Below, in pieces: positions 9,230 through 19,783 of a stretch of DNA of 64,000 bases. Under the pieces are notes generated by a model, which was given only the letters and a program-made list of their open reading frames with translations, was not told where the DNA came from and did no database searches. Numbering within the stretch: the first letter of the stretch is position 1; the number at the start of each line of letters is the position of its first letter. The stretch spans positions 60,597,641-60,661,640 of the forward strand of contig NC_134398.1 in assembly GCF_050003625.1 (NCBI RefSeq), written 5' to 3'. This DNA is from Haematobia irritans (lineage: Eukaryota; Arthropoda; Insecta; Diptera; Muscidae). Made by a program: the position numbers and the translations under genes.

Positions 9230-9777
9230 TACTCAAAAAAAGTGAACTCTCTATTTCACTAAAGCAAATTTAACTTTATTTTAGTTTATGGTATTGTTAT
9301 GTTTGGAGAAAGTTTCCTTTACTCTAATAATTTTATGCGTTCGTTAATTAAATGAACTAAAAAATGGGAAAACATTGTACACAAATTAAGCATAAAGATT
9401 TACTAAATTCGTATTTCTCACAAAATATTTCATTATTTCTTTCTAAATTTTACTACAAATGCGTCCATCATGAACTTCGTATGTCACTAAAGACATTCTT
9501 GCAATTTTGAACTCCAATTTTTCCCTTCAAAATTCAAAATTTTCTTTAACAAGTGAAAAAACTTATTTATGTCCAAAAATTTTTTCTTTAACAAGTGAAA
9601 AAACTTATTTATGTCTAATAAATTTTCTTGAATTTGTCCAAAAATATTTACTTATCTTTATGATATCGGCGTGATGCCAGTGTTTGTAATACTATTTAGT
9701 TAAAATTTTTTAAAAATATTAAACATTTTCTAAACTTAACCAAACGTTTTCTTCCTGGTGGGTTCACTGTTTTTTTA
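9230..9777 (-). repeat. C-MITE (CACTCAAAAA family), long copy
   Basis: It runs from ACTCAAAAAAAGTGAACTC to CTGGTGGGTTCACTGTTTTTTT, the inverted counterpart of the ends at 60752-61140. It contains a local tandem duplication of TTTCTTTAACAAGTGAAAAAAC near 9542 and 9590. Confidence 0.7.
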
Positions 9778-9955
9778 GGGAACTAAGTTTGTGGCAAATA
9801 TTACATTTATCTATTCGCTTAATTCGAGTATCAATAAAAACCTTGTTTATCTATTTTTGTTGTTGTTTATTATAACAAAATAGTGTTCTGTGAATGTCAT
9901 AGGGGCCCCATTATACTAATATGCCCAGGGCCCCTAAAAGGTTAAAGACGGGCCT
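9778..9955 (-). repeat. Possible hAT-type terminus
   Basis: GGGGCCCC and CCCAGGGCCCCTAAAAGG then TTAAAGACGGGCCTG would read, on the minus strand, as a CAGGCCCGTCTTTAACC end. No partner end or target duplication was found. Confidence 0.3.
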
Positions 9956-10346
9956 GTATTTGAGGACTATGCCTAAATCTGATCCAAATTTGGCACACAT
10001 TGCTAAAATGTTAACTGTGCTTTCTGTGCAAAAATTCAAGTCAATCGGAGTGAAATTTTGATCTCCGGTGGTCATACAAGACTAAAGCGGGCGAAAGATT
10101 TATATGGGAGCTACAAATTTGGCATGCATAGTAAGAATGTTAACTCTACTCCTTGTGCAGAATATGAACTCGATTGCACTAAAACTGCGTCCCAGACTTT
10201 GATCACAAAAATGTGTTCACAGACAGACGGACGGACATGGCTAGAACGTCTTAGGGACGCAAAGACACTGTCTATCTCGTCTACTTCTGAATGTGGGGAA
10301 CATATGTACTAGCTTGTAATACCCTGTTTCAAAGTGTGGCGCGGGG
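9956..10346 (+). repeat. F3 repeat, split by hAT B
   Basis: Internal F3 units and the tail GACAGACGGACGGACATGGC lead into GTGTGGCGCGGGG. The last bases GTATACA follow at 12695 after hAT B, so F3 was the insertion target. Confidence 0.7.
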
Positions 10347-11002
10347 CAAGGCCGTATTCAGGGGGGGGATGAGGGGGATCAAACCCCCCCCGAAATGAAT
10401 GAATATTTTTATATAAATAAATATATATTTTTAACTGCATAGAAAAATCTTATCGAAGATGGTGAAGAAAATCTGGAGGTTTTATTTTGAAAAACGCTTA
10501 CCTATAAAACTTGCAAAAATCATAGAATACTAGTTGAAAAGCCCGTCAAACGACGGTCGAAAAAAAACAAATTGTTTTTGTTCTCGCACCACAAATTTCA
10601 TTTTTGGAAAATGTATTTCTGCTTTTTATGTGTGTTTGTTGTTCTTTTTGTGAACATGACTCGCTTTGTTTGGCCATAGAACAACAACGAAACAGCCAAA
10701 CACACGTGTGTAAATGAAATGGAGCAAAACCTGCGAAAACCTGCCTAATTTAGCGATGGAAGCAATAAAGAGATATTTCCATATTTTAAAAATTTTGGTC
10801 ACTTTGCCAGTTACTCAGGGATGGAAAATACAATTTTTAAGAAAGTACAAAAAAGGTATTTTTTGATCGGAAAGGTACTTGTTACTAAATTTCAACAAAA
10901 ATTTAACTTGAATATTATTGTCAAGAGACTGAATTTTAAAGAAAATAAAATTTTAACAAAATTTCCTATATAAATAAAATTTTCTATAGAAATAAAATTT
11001 TC

Positions 11003-11290
11003 CATTCGTTTTGTTTTGTTATAGTTGGTTTTGATCTTTAAGCATTGTTGTTTTTTTGTTGCAGCTTAAAACCATACATTGACTAAACTACAAGTGTAGT
11101 TTAACCAACAGAGGAAAATAATGTTCGTCAAATTTATTTGGGCAAAGACCTATAGACTGCAAGATGGTTGGATGGTTTCCGAATTACCACATTCCTTATC
11201 AGCATCCTCTATTTGCAACAAAACTATCAACCAATTATCACTTGAACCCTCCGAAAAAAGGTTTTGTATGATAGCCGGCTTATGCCGAAA
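11003..11290 (+). repeat. R-family repeat inside the nested MITE
   Basis: TTGCAGCTTAAAACCATACA then TTGACTAAACTACAAGTGTAG, ending near CCGGCTTATGCCGAAATAA. It matches 31385-31690 almost end to end. Confidence 0.7.
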
Positions 11291-11299
11291 TAATTTTTG

Positions 11300-11490
11300 C
11301 AAAAAAATTCTATAGAAAAAAAATTTTGCAAATTTTTTCTATAGAAATAAAATTTTGCAAAAATTTCCCATAGAAATAAAATTTTTACAAAATTTTCAAT
11401 TAAAATAAAATTTTGACAAAATTTTCTATAAAAATAAAATTTTGCAAAAATTCTATATAGAAATAAAATGTTGACAACATTTTCTACCGA
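11300..11490 (-). repeat. CTATAG-type tandem units
   Basis: Units of about 22-26 bp with consensus TTTTCTATAGAAATAAAAT plus TTTGACAAAA. The same unit appears in at least six places in the window. Confidence 0.75.
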
Positions 11491-11882
11491 AATAAAAAAT
11501 CGATAATATAGAATCGCATTCTTTTTTTCGACTAAAACATTCTTGAAGTTCAATAAAATCCTGTTTTGACTATGTCTTTTACAAAATCGAGATTTTCTTC
11601 CCACATGAACATGTCTGTTTTGCCATATTTGTAAAAGACTATTAGCAAATAAGGTTGATAAAGACTTTCTCAAAATATTAAAATATTTTGTCAAAGCTAT
11701 TGTACCATAAATCTGATATCGACTCAAAAATGTCTACACAAAAGGTACTAAATCATTCGCGGGGGTACTACGTTACTGACCGGGGTGAAAAAGTTTTGAA
11801 AAGAGTACTATAGTACTGCATTTTCCATCCCTGCAGTTACTACGTGCTCATCCGAACGTTCATTTTCAACAATGAAGAGATT

Positions 11883-12408
11883 CATGGCTGAACAAGAAGG
11901 TTAAATCATGGGGCCATATGATTACAATTTTTTTATTTCGACCAAATTTTAAGATGTCAAAATCATATGTTTATGGTGATTGCAGCTCTCCAAATGACAC
12001 TGCATAGCTGGAGAATTGTTCAAAGATGACTTGAGTATCTTGATAACATATTCCAGACCCAAAATACCAAGCACATCAGTTTTTAAACTGCATCATAAAC
12101 TGTTTTTGTTAATAGATGGCGAATATCCATTTGACTGACTTCCATTATTAACTTTGGTCTCATATCGGCGTTCCTCGGATGAATTATCCACTTCACAATA
12201 ACTCATAGGTGACGCAATTAAATTTGAACCTTTATTTTTCTCTGGATTTGAATTATTTTTTCAGGACAATTGAAGGAATAAATAATTGCCACTTTTACCA
12301 ATGCCATACGATTCTTTTATCAGCTGATTTTGACTTCTTAAAATTGTAAACAACATATTGAAATTTGTTGTTTTTGTTATCGTGATTCAACCTCCTTATT
12401 CAGCCATG
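11883..12408. mobile_element. Nested transposon with CATGGCTGAA termini
   Basis: Termini CATGGCTGAACAAGAAGGTT and the complement of CATGGCTGAATAAGGAGGTT are flanked by a perfect 9-bp duplication, GAAGAGATT (11874-11882, 12409-12417). No transposase frame is visible. A 9-bp duplication fits Mutator-like elements, but the superfamily is not proven. Confidence 0.8.
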
Positions 12409-12703
12409 GAAGAGATTAAAGACGTAACTTAGAAATTCGACTAGCGAGAGTAGACTCAAATGATTGGCATTAATGTCGGTTCATCGCCGAATAAATGTGC
12501 CGACTGAAGAAGTCATTGATTTACTTGCTGCCCAAAAAGCCCGTCGGTTCTATTTAATATTATAAAAATATTGTATACATACCTATGCATAATTAAAATT
12601 TTCTACACATGAGATTATATGAATATTTTTTTTTAAGTTGAACCCCCCCCCCCCCCCCCCGAATTAAAATCCTGGCTACGGCCTTGGCGCGGCGTATACA
12701 AAA

Positions 12704-12964
12704 TTTCTGTTTAAATTAATTCTGTTTAATTAACTTTTAGCTAGCATAGAAATTCGAAACTATTTATGGTTAAATATGTTTCTTAAACACTTCTTTCTGT
12801 GTAGATTTTCTAAGATTATATATTTTGCATTTGAGGTAAGTGTATATTACACTTACGACTACTTTAAGATGTAGTTAATTTCCCCCTCTCGTAACATATA
12901 CGATAAAGCTACTTAAGTATCAGATTTTATTTTTAAGCAGCATCATTCAAATTTGCAACTTCAG
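12704..12964. other. Low-copy AT-rich stretch
   Basis: No repeat ends recognised. It lies directly upstream of the candidate exon. Confidence 0.4.
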
Positions 12965-13156
12965 TATAAAGGCCATGTTCAAACTAGTACCCATCTATGG
13001 GCACTAGGTGCCAGTGGTGGTGGGGTATCAGCAAGTATGTCACTATTAGATTTATCTTCGACATCAACATCAGAAACATCATTATTAACATTACTTCAGC
13101 AGTCAGAGTTGATTATAATCGTCATGGTGGATCAACCCGAGTTCAACACAAATGAG
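12965..13156 (+). CDS. Candidate internal host exon, unknown product
   Basis: A 192-nt open stretch is preceded by an acceptor-like TTTGCAACTTCAG and followed by the donor-like GAG|GTATAT. Read in phase 0 at both ends it gives 64 residues, beginning YKGHVQTSTHLWALGASGGG and continuing with a Ser/Thr-rich segment (SASMSLLDLSSTSTSETSLL) and an Ile-rich run before DQPEFNTNE. Composition and codon use look more coding-like than the other short frames, and the sequence does not recur in the window. I do not recognise the protein. The polypyrimidine tract is weak and no neighbouring exon is identified, so it may be chance. Confidence 0.35.
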
Positions 13157-14640
13157 GTATATCATGACCATGAACTTTGAATTCCAGCGAGATACTTAGA
13201 TGGAAAACAAACGTCACATCACTTGTAATTGCATTGGCGATAAAGTAAGTGTACAGTCCATGACAACACATTTGGTTGGTGTCAATCAGGTTGGCTTTTA
13301 AATGATTTGTTTGGAAATTTGAAACAAGGATCAAGTGTAAATTGCTCTATGACATTTAAAACTAAGTATGGTGTGGGTCAACAAGTTGAATAATATTACA
13401 TGAAAACTAACAATTCTGTATTTTTGGCACACTAGCAAATTATTTCAGTTGCATCGTACACTGGAAGCATAGAAGGTGTGGGATATTATTCATATCTTGC
13501 GAATATCGCATATCGGCGAAATAGCGCAATTCCTTCAAATAGGCACTAGCAATTGTTGAAGTCGGCGAACGGGACCGCATCAAAACGATAACAATCCAAT
13601 ATCAGTTGCCACGTGATAGCCTTTGTTGAACAATTGAGCGAATAGTTCGCTTAGTTTCGAAGGCGATTTAAAGTAGTAGTTTATTGTTTAAAATGCAGAG
13701 GCCCTCTATGTTATTCGTTAAAATTTGGAGTTAGGCTAGGTATAGTGCCAGTCCCTTATTTTAGGCTTAATTAGACTATTCACTCCAATGTGTTAAAAAA
13801 AAACTTCTTATCAATGTGCACTGGCCTATTCTATGGCAAGACTAGTATCGCAATTGACTCCTTGTCTATTTACGTTTAATAAGAAGATTATGGCATATTG
13901 TGGACCAATATAATGAACATTTATAGCATAATTCCCCAGGGAAATGAATGTTCTGAAATATAGGAATATGATTGTTTGTACCACATTTGAAAAATTTGAC
14001 AAAATGTCTCTATAAGGATTGGTACTTTCAAAGACGTTTCTGGAAACAGAAACTTAATTCTACGAGATGTTTCGTACGTACATCATTATCATCTATTAAC
14101 GATTGGTAGCTCTATTACCAATGATTTTTATTGCATTCAGGTGTTAATTTTTTATAGTATCATAAGTGCTATCGAAGTTTTGAAATTATAAGCAAATAAT
14201 CTTAAAATTATTATTGGCATAAAAACATGTTCGGCTTAATGTCTAGTTTGACTGCATGTCTAGTATAGCTAATTCGTAATATTTTTGCATAGCAGTGTGC
14301 CGATTTTATTAACAGATTCAAGAGCAGATCACTTATAACTGACCACCCATAAAATTTCCACTTTAAATTTTTCGATAATAATTTGTGGTAAGTTGGGTTT
14401 GTTTTACACAATTTCCTCTTCGTCACGGGTATTTGCAAAAAAAAAAATGTCTTTAATGCAGTACAAGATAACACTAATTATAGACACTATTTACAATATC
14501 ATCGAAGGCTAATAGAATATTTTTTAAATGAGTTTCCCATCTTTTCGGGTATATACGGATGCCGCAACAAAAAAGAGCTCATATTTTTACTTAATTCACG
14601 AATTGACCCAATATTTGGCTTCCTCATAAGAAAGAAAATG
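13157..14640. other. Low-copy stretch flanking the exon candidates
   Basis: No transposon ends or repeated blocks recognised. An acceptor-like TTATTTCAG near 13440-13450 precedes a 32-codon frame (SYTGSIEGVGYYSYLANIAY), too weak to call. Confidence 0.4.
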
Positions 14641-14658
14641 CTGATCTGCTAGGTCATG

Positions 14659-14782
14659 CATCATCGATCGGAACAAGTCTATCGTGATTTTGTCGTCGTC
14701 TGAGGGAAGCTAAGTCATCTCCAGGGTATTCGTAAGGACCTTCTAAACATTTCCGAAGAGTAACGCAAGTGGTTATCTCTCT
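14659..14782 (-). CDS. Candidate 3' terminal exon, unknown product
   Basis: On the minus strand an acceptor-like tract AATATTTTTTCCAG is followed by a frame reading EITTCVTLRKCLEGPYEYPG then DDLASLRRRQNHDRLVPIDD, A and a stop. There is no partner exon and no recognised domain. Confidence is low; a retroelement remnant is an alternative. Confidence 0.2.
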
Positions 14783-14803
14783 GGAAAAAATATTAATTTG
14801 GTT

Positions 14804-15290
14804 TTATTGATTCCAACTATAATCTACTTGTGTGGTATCTTCGCTGAGATGAAGGAAAATTCGGTTCGTAGATAATCGGTTGCAATTATTGATATTTGAA
14901 AAGAAATTCGGTTTAATAATGCGTCGGTTCTTTGATGATCGGTCGTTGATGACAATTGTGGATGAGAACATCGATTTATAGAGATTCGGAAATTGATGAG
15001 AAATTCGGTTCATTGATGATCAGTATTGGATGGGAATGTCAAAGTACGATAGTTGATGAGAAATTCGGTTCATTTATGATTGGCAGTGGATGAGAACTTC
15101 GGTTCGTTTATGCTCGTTAGTTGGTGAGGAATTCTTCAGTTTGCTGATGAGGAATTTGGTTCGTAGGTGATTGGTAATTTAGGAGAACTTCGGTTTGTAC
15201 CATAGATGATCGGAGACTTGTTAGGTGGATGATAGGTAGTTGCTGAGTAGTTCCCTTCGTTGATGATTGGGATATTGTGTATTCGTCGAT
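14804..15290. repeat. Degenerate GATGAGAAATTCGGTTC minisatellite
   Basis: Variants of TTGATGAGAAATTCGGTTC and TGATGATCGGT recur. Two well-preserved units start exactly 60 bp apart (14995 and 15055), and half-units suggest a basic period near 30 bp. No conserved frame. Confidence 0.6.
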
Positions 15291-15299
15291 TTGTAGAAC

Positions 15300-15680
15300 A
15301 GGTGGTCGATTTCTCGGTGTTCGGAATTGTAGATAATGACTTCTTTTTCGGATGTCTTAAGTTTTCTACAGTTGATTGTTGTAGGAGTGGTGTGACATCA
15401 GCTTCGGTATCGACAGTGGTGTGGTAGTCGTTCCAGGTTCAGTAAATCTTCGGGCCTTAGTAGCTAGTCGATGAGCGAACTGTATGGTCGAAGGTCTCTG
15501 TCGTGGAAATTTAAGGCCGAAGATGTCAGTGGTCTAACTGCAGATCCGAAGATTTGAGTGGAAGCACTTTTGAATGAAAGACGAACGTTGTATCAATTAA
15601 CAACGTTGAATAAATGAGCTTTGAAATATAATTTATATACAGTAGGAAGTAATATTTATTGATAAATTAAGCAATTTAAT
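15300..15680. other. Low-copy stretch with a possible minus-strand TATA element
   Basis: The minus strand reads ACTGTATATAAATTATATTTC around 15625-15650, a TATA-like sequence pointing toward the minisatellite and the candidate exon. No transcription start can be fixed from sequence alone. It could equally be part of an LTR. Confidence 0.25.
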
Positions 15681-16583
15681 ACTATTTTAGTCCCCCCATA
15701 TAAACCGATCACCAGATTTGACCTCCGGATCCTCTTGGAAAACAAAAATTCATCTGATTCAGTTGAAATTTAGTACGTGGTGTTAATATATGGCCTCAAA
15801 CAAAAATGCCAAAATAGGTTGAAATCGGTCCATAATTATATATAGCCCTCATATAAACCGATCCCCAGATTTGACCTCCGGAGCCCCTTGGAAGAGCAAA
15901 ATTCATCCGATTCGGTTGAAATTTGGTACGTGATGTTAGTATATGGTATCCAACAACCATGCAGGAATTGGTTCCCCCATATCTCCAGATTTGACCTCCG
16001 GTGCCTTTCGGAGAAGCAAAATTCATCCGATCTGGTTGAAATTTGGTACGTGGTGGTAGTATATGATATTTAACAACCATGCCAAAAGTGGTCCATATCA
16101 CTCCATAACCATATATAGCCCCCATATAAACCGATCCCGAGATTTGGTTTTGGAGCCTCTTGGAGGAGCAAATTTCATCCGAGTCAGTTGAAATTTGGTA
16201 CATGCCTAACTAGGTCCATATCGGTCTATAGTTATATATAGCCCTCAGATAAATCGATCCCCAATCACACAAAAATTGGTCCATATCAAGTTCGTAATTG
16301 TATATAGCCCCCATATAAGCGACCCCCACATTTCAATTCTGGCTCCCTACGTACCGTGCAAAAGTCCATATCGATTTGTAATTATTTGTCGACTTACCTA
16401 TACATATATACTACGTATGGACTAACTAAGAATTTAGAAAACGATCTTAAGAAGTTTTAGGATACCACAACCCAATTAATTCGATTGTGGATGACAGTCT
16501 TTCGTAGAAGTTTCTACGCAATCCATGGTGGAGGGTACATAAGATTCGGCCTGGCCGAACTTACGGCCGTATATACTTGTTTA
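15681..16583 (-). repeat. F1 repeat, 5' part
   Basis: On the minus strand it begins with AAGTATATACGGCCGTAAGT, then TCGGCCAGGCCGAATCTTAT, TACCCTCCACCATGG and a series of about 150-bp units with AAACCGATCCCCAGATTTG on the plus strand. The tail (CAGACGGACGG) is missing. Overlapping short frames on both strands reflect the repeat units. Confidence 0.75.
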
Positions 16584-17366
16584 TTTTCTTAATTTAATGT
16601 ATGTCCCATCTTGTCTGGAGTAGAACTTACGAACTTAGTAGAAAGGTTGAGATGTCGTCTTTCTTGCAAACATAAATTTGTCCGCTTATAAGTGCCAATG
16701 AAGGTACCCCATTATACTTGTAATTATGGTGCTACAATTGAAACGCAGAAATTATTAAATATTGGATAGAAAACAACTCCCCGTGCTGTAATAATAATGC
16801 AAAAACATTAAAAAGATAGAAGTCTACCATGGCAACTTAAAGAAAAAAGTAAAATAATTGCACAGGGAAATATGTTAGAATGAAGTAGCATTACTTTATT
16901 TAGTTGAAACATCTTGACAAAAATCTGCAATATCTACCATATCATTAATAATAGGTATATAAAATAAAGTGTCGTCCTGGGTGTCTTACTATAACTAAAA
17001 ATCATAAAGCTAATATTTAAATATATATAGCAGAGTGTCAAGGTAGTGACACGTACAGAAGTAATATGATCACTTCAAACCTGTTTCAAGAACAAAATGT
17101 TATTTTTGGACTGTTTTTTTCTACAAACACATAAAGGGTTGGCAAGATCTGGACATTTTTTAACGAATATGTTCCCATTTATACATAGTGTTGCAGAAAT
17201 AATGGTATTCAAAACTTTTAGCTAAAATGAGAGTGTAAGAGATTGAATTGAACTAAATTTGAATTGAACTAAAATTGCTGAAATTATATACACTCTAAGG
17301 TAGAGATCAAGGTGGAGTAACAGTGTTACTACACATTGATATAGTTAATGTTACTACATATTGATA
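16584..17366. other. Low-copy AT-rich stretch
   Basis: No gene. At 17058-17115, CAGAAGTAATATGATCACTT then CAAACCTGTTTCAAGAAC is a degraded end of the CAGAGAAGG palindrome family seen at 20068 and 42169. Confidence 0.45.
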
Positions 17367-17368
17367 TA

Positions 17369-18675
17369 AAGGGTGATTCTTTTGAGGTTAGGATTTTCAT
17401 GCATTAGTATTTGACAGATCACGTGGGATTTCAGACATGGTGTCAAAGAGAAAGATGCTCAGTATGCTTTGACATTTCATCATGAATAGACTTACTAACG
17501 AGCAACGCTTGCAAATCATTGAATTTTATTACCAAAATCAGTGTTCGGTTCGAAATGTGTTTCGCGCTTTACGTCCGATTTATGGTCTACATAATCGACC
17601 AAGTGAGCAAACAATTAATGCGATTGTGACCAAGTTTCGCACTCAGTTTACTTTATAGGACATTAAACCAACCACACGAATGCGTACAGTGCGTACAGAA
17701 GAGAATATTGCGTCTGTTTCTGAGAGTGTTGCTGAAGACCGTGAAATGTCGATTCGTCGCCGTTCGCAGCAATTGGGTTTGTGTTATTCGACCACATGGA
17801 AGATTTTACGCAAAGATCTTGGTGTAAAACCGTATAAAATACAGCTCGTGCAAGAACTGAAGCCGAACGATCTGCCACAACGTCGAATTTTCAGTGAATG
17901 GGCCCTGGAAAAGTTGGCAGAAAATCCGCTTTTTTATCGACAAATTTTGTTCAGCGATGAGGCTCATTTCTGGTTGAATGGCTACGTAAATAAGCAAAAT
18001 TGCCGCATTTGGAGTGAAGAGCAACCAGAAGCCGTTCAAGAACTGCCCATGCATCCCGAAAAATGCACTGTTTGGTGTGGTTTGTACGCTGGTGGAATCA
18101 TTGGACCGTATTTTTTCAAAGATGCTGTTGGACGCAACGTTACGGTGAATGGCGATCGCTATCGTTCGATGCTAACAAACTTTTTGTTGCCAAAAATGGA
18201 AGAACTGAACTTGGTTGACATGTGGTTTCAACAAGATGGCGCTACATGCCACACAGCTCGCGATTCTATGGCCATTTTGAGGGAAAACTTCGGAGAACAA
18301 TTCATCTCAAGAAATGGACCGGTAAGTTGGCCACCAAGATCATGCGATTTGACGCCTTTAGACTATTTTTTGTGGGGCTACGTCAAGTCTAAAGTCTACA
18401 GAAATAAGCCAGCAACTATTCCAGCTTTGGAAGACAACATTTCCGAAGAAATTCGGGCTATTCCGTCCGAAATGCTCGAAAAAGTTGCCCAAAATTGGAC
18501 TTTCCGAATGGACCACCTAAGACGCAGCCGCGGTCAACATTTAAATGAAATTATCTTCAAAAAGTAAATGTCATGGACCAATCTAACGTTTCAAATAAAG
18601 AACCGATGAGATTTTGCAAATTTTATGCGTCTTTTTTATTTAAAAAAGTTATCAAGCTCTTAACAAATCACCCTT
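17369..18675 (+). mobile_element. Mariner-type element, near-complete
   Basis: The 1307-bp element has termini AAGGGTGATT and AATCACCCTT, flanked by TA at 17367-17368 and 18676-18677. It holds a single transposase gene with one nonsense codon. The flanks ATTGATATA and TAGTTAATTT rejoin as a sequence resembling the neighbouring TTGATATAGTTAATG at 17337-17351. The deleted copy at 4115-5046 is nearly identical. Confidence 0.95.
17482..18567 (+). pseudogene. Mariner transposase with one premature stop
   Basis: The start at 17482 (MNRLTNEQRLQIIEFYYQNQ) opens a 361-codon reading frame, interrupted only by TAG at 17656-17658 (codon 59); a single base would separate it from a sense codon. The frame reopens as DIKPTTRMRTVRTEENI. 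A second helix-turn-helix-like region lies around codons 90-121 (SIRRRSQQLGLCYSTTWKIL). Catalytic Asp candidates are D159 (FSDEAHF), D252 (FQQDGATCH) and D289 or D294 (SCDLTPLDYF), with spacing of 36 or 41 residues after the second Asp. The 41-residue reading would fit the DD41D (rosa-like) group. The protein cuts and pastes the element by recognising its inverted ends. Confidence 0.93.
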
Positions 18676-18915
18676 TAGTTAATTTGGTGTACGATAAAAG
18701 TGGTTGAGATGCATCCTCCATTAGAAAGTGGACGTGGCAGTGGGCGGATCGGTCCGAAATGTTGATCATACTTCCTTCTCATCCCAAGTGGTACATGTAA
18801 AAAATTTCAGAGCTCTAGGCGCTTCCTTTGGGTTGAAATACGCCCTTCATTTGAAAGTGGGCGTGACAGTGGACGGATCGGTGAAAAATTGTTATCATTC
18901 TTTATTCTCATCCCT
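18676..18915 (+). repeat. 130-bp tandem repeat, left part
   Basis: GTGG(A/G)CGTG(G/A)CAGTGG(G/A)CGGATCGGT occurs at about 18727 and 18857, and again at 19853 beyond the Z element. Each unit also has CATGTA(A/C)AA(A/C)ATTTCAGAGCT and GGGTTGAAATACGCCCTTCA. The family is unknown. Confidence 0.7.
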
Positions 18916-18916
18916 A

Positions 18917-19781
18917 CACCGAAAGAATTTTCTTCGTAAAAAGAACGAAAAATTTCGTTAAAAGTACGAAATTTGTCATTGTTTTACAACCAAAGAAACT
19001 TTTCATTAAAAGTACGAAATATTTCGTACTTTTTACGAAGAAAAGTTCTTCCAAAATTTTCGTACTTTGTAAGAAAAAAATTCGTACTTTTTATGAAGAA
19101 TCTTCGTACTTTTTATGAAAAATCTTCGTACTTTTTATGAAACAATTTCGTTCTTTTTATGAAAATGTTTCGTACTTTTTATGAAAAACTTTCGTACTTT
19201 TTTTTCAAAAATGTTCGAACTTTTAGAAAAAAATTTACAGTCGAAAGTGCATTTGGTTGTAGTTACAAGTGTGAAAAATGACATCACTACTTTACATCTT
19301 AAGTTTTTTAATAATTTTTAGTTTTATTGCTTCACTTTTATTCATAGCGCTCTATCACCCAAATGAGAAGTAGCATAGACTTGCATAAAAAATAGAATAA
19401 AGGAATACACTCAAGCTCATTATAAAAGACAATTTTATGTCGCGAACGGAAATTTTAAAACTACAATGAAACTTCTTCGTTATTTCAAAGAAAATGTTTC
19501 GTACTTTTTATGAAGAAATTTTAACGCAGAATGTTTCGTAAAATATTCGTAAAAACTTCTTCACAAAATTCATGAAATATGAAGAAAGTTTCGTTAAAAG
19601 TACGAACTTTTTACGAAGAAAAGTTAATGTAGAATATTTCATAGAAGTTTCGTATATTCGTAAAATGTTCTTCGTAAAATTTACGAAAATGAATGAAATT
19701 TTCGTTATTTTAATGAAGAATTCACGAAGAATAGTTAATGAAGAATTCTTCGTAAAATTAACGAAGAGAATTCTTTCGGTG
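18917..19781 (+). mobile_element. Z element copy 1, palindromic MITE
   Basis: The 865-bp element has CACCGAAAGAATTTTCTTCG at one end and the complement of CACCGAAAGAATTCTCTTCG at the other, flanked by TA (18915-18916, 19782-19783). Both halves are filled with TTCGTACTTTTTATGAA-type units, so either strand can fold into long hairpins. The core (CGCGAACGGAAATTTTAAAAC) is non-palindromic. No coding capacity. Confidence 0.85.
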
Positions 19782-19783
19782 TA

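Larger units (their letters stand above)
10816..11833. mobile_element. Nested hAT MITE (CAGGGATGGAAAATGCA)
   Basis: Termini CAGGGATGGAAAATACA and TGCATTTTCCATCCCTG are inverted with one mismatch and flanked by perfect CAGTTACT duplications (10808-10815, 11834-11841). It carries an R-family segment (11003-11290) and CTATAG-type units (11310-11490). The minus-strand frame at 11227-11727 has no recognisable domain, and its C-terminal half is translated CTATAG repeat. Confidence 0.85.
10740..12560 (+). pseudogene. hAT transposase C-terminal remnant, twice interrupted
   Basis: The gene pieces are: a decayed 10740-10815 ending LPVT; 11834-11882 (VTTCSSERSFSTMKR); and 12409-12560 (RLKT, stop, LRNSTSESRL, then LALMSVHRRINVPTEEVIDL and LAAQKARRFYLIL). 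Removing each nested element with one duplication copy restores colinear hAT dimerisation-domain sequence. In-frame stops (after RLKT and before LALMS) and absence of the catalytic core make it non-functional. Confidence 0.85.
10347..12686 (+). mobile_element. Composite non-autonomous hAT, copy B
   Basis: Ends CAAGGCCGTATTCAGGGG and the complement of CAAGGCCGTAGCCAG match copies A and C. The flanks GCGCGGGG (10339-10346) and GCGCGGCG (12687-12694) are an 8-bp duplication with one change. It contains a hAT MITE (10816-11833) and a second transposon (11883-12408), both inserted in the remnant transposase gene. Confidence 0.9.

Noticed and set aside
11227..11727. A 166-codon gene
   Set aside because: Most of it translates CTATAG units (FCQNFILIENF-like repeats) inside a MITE. 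The first 80 residues match the copy in hAT C but show no known domain.
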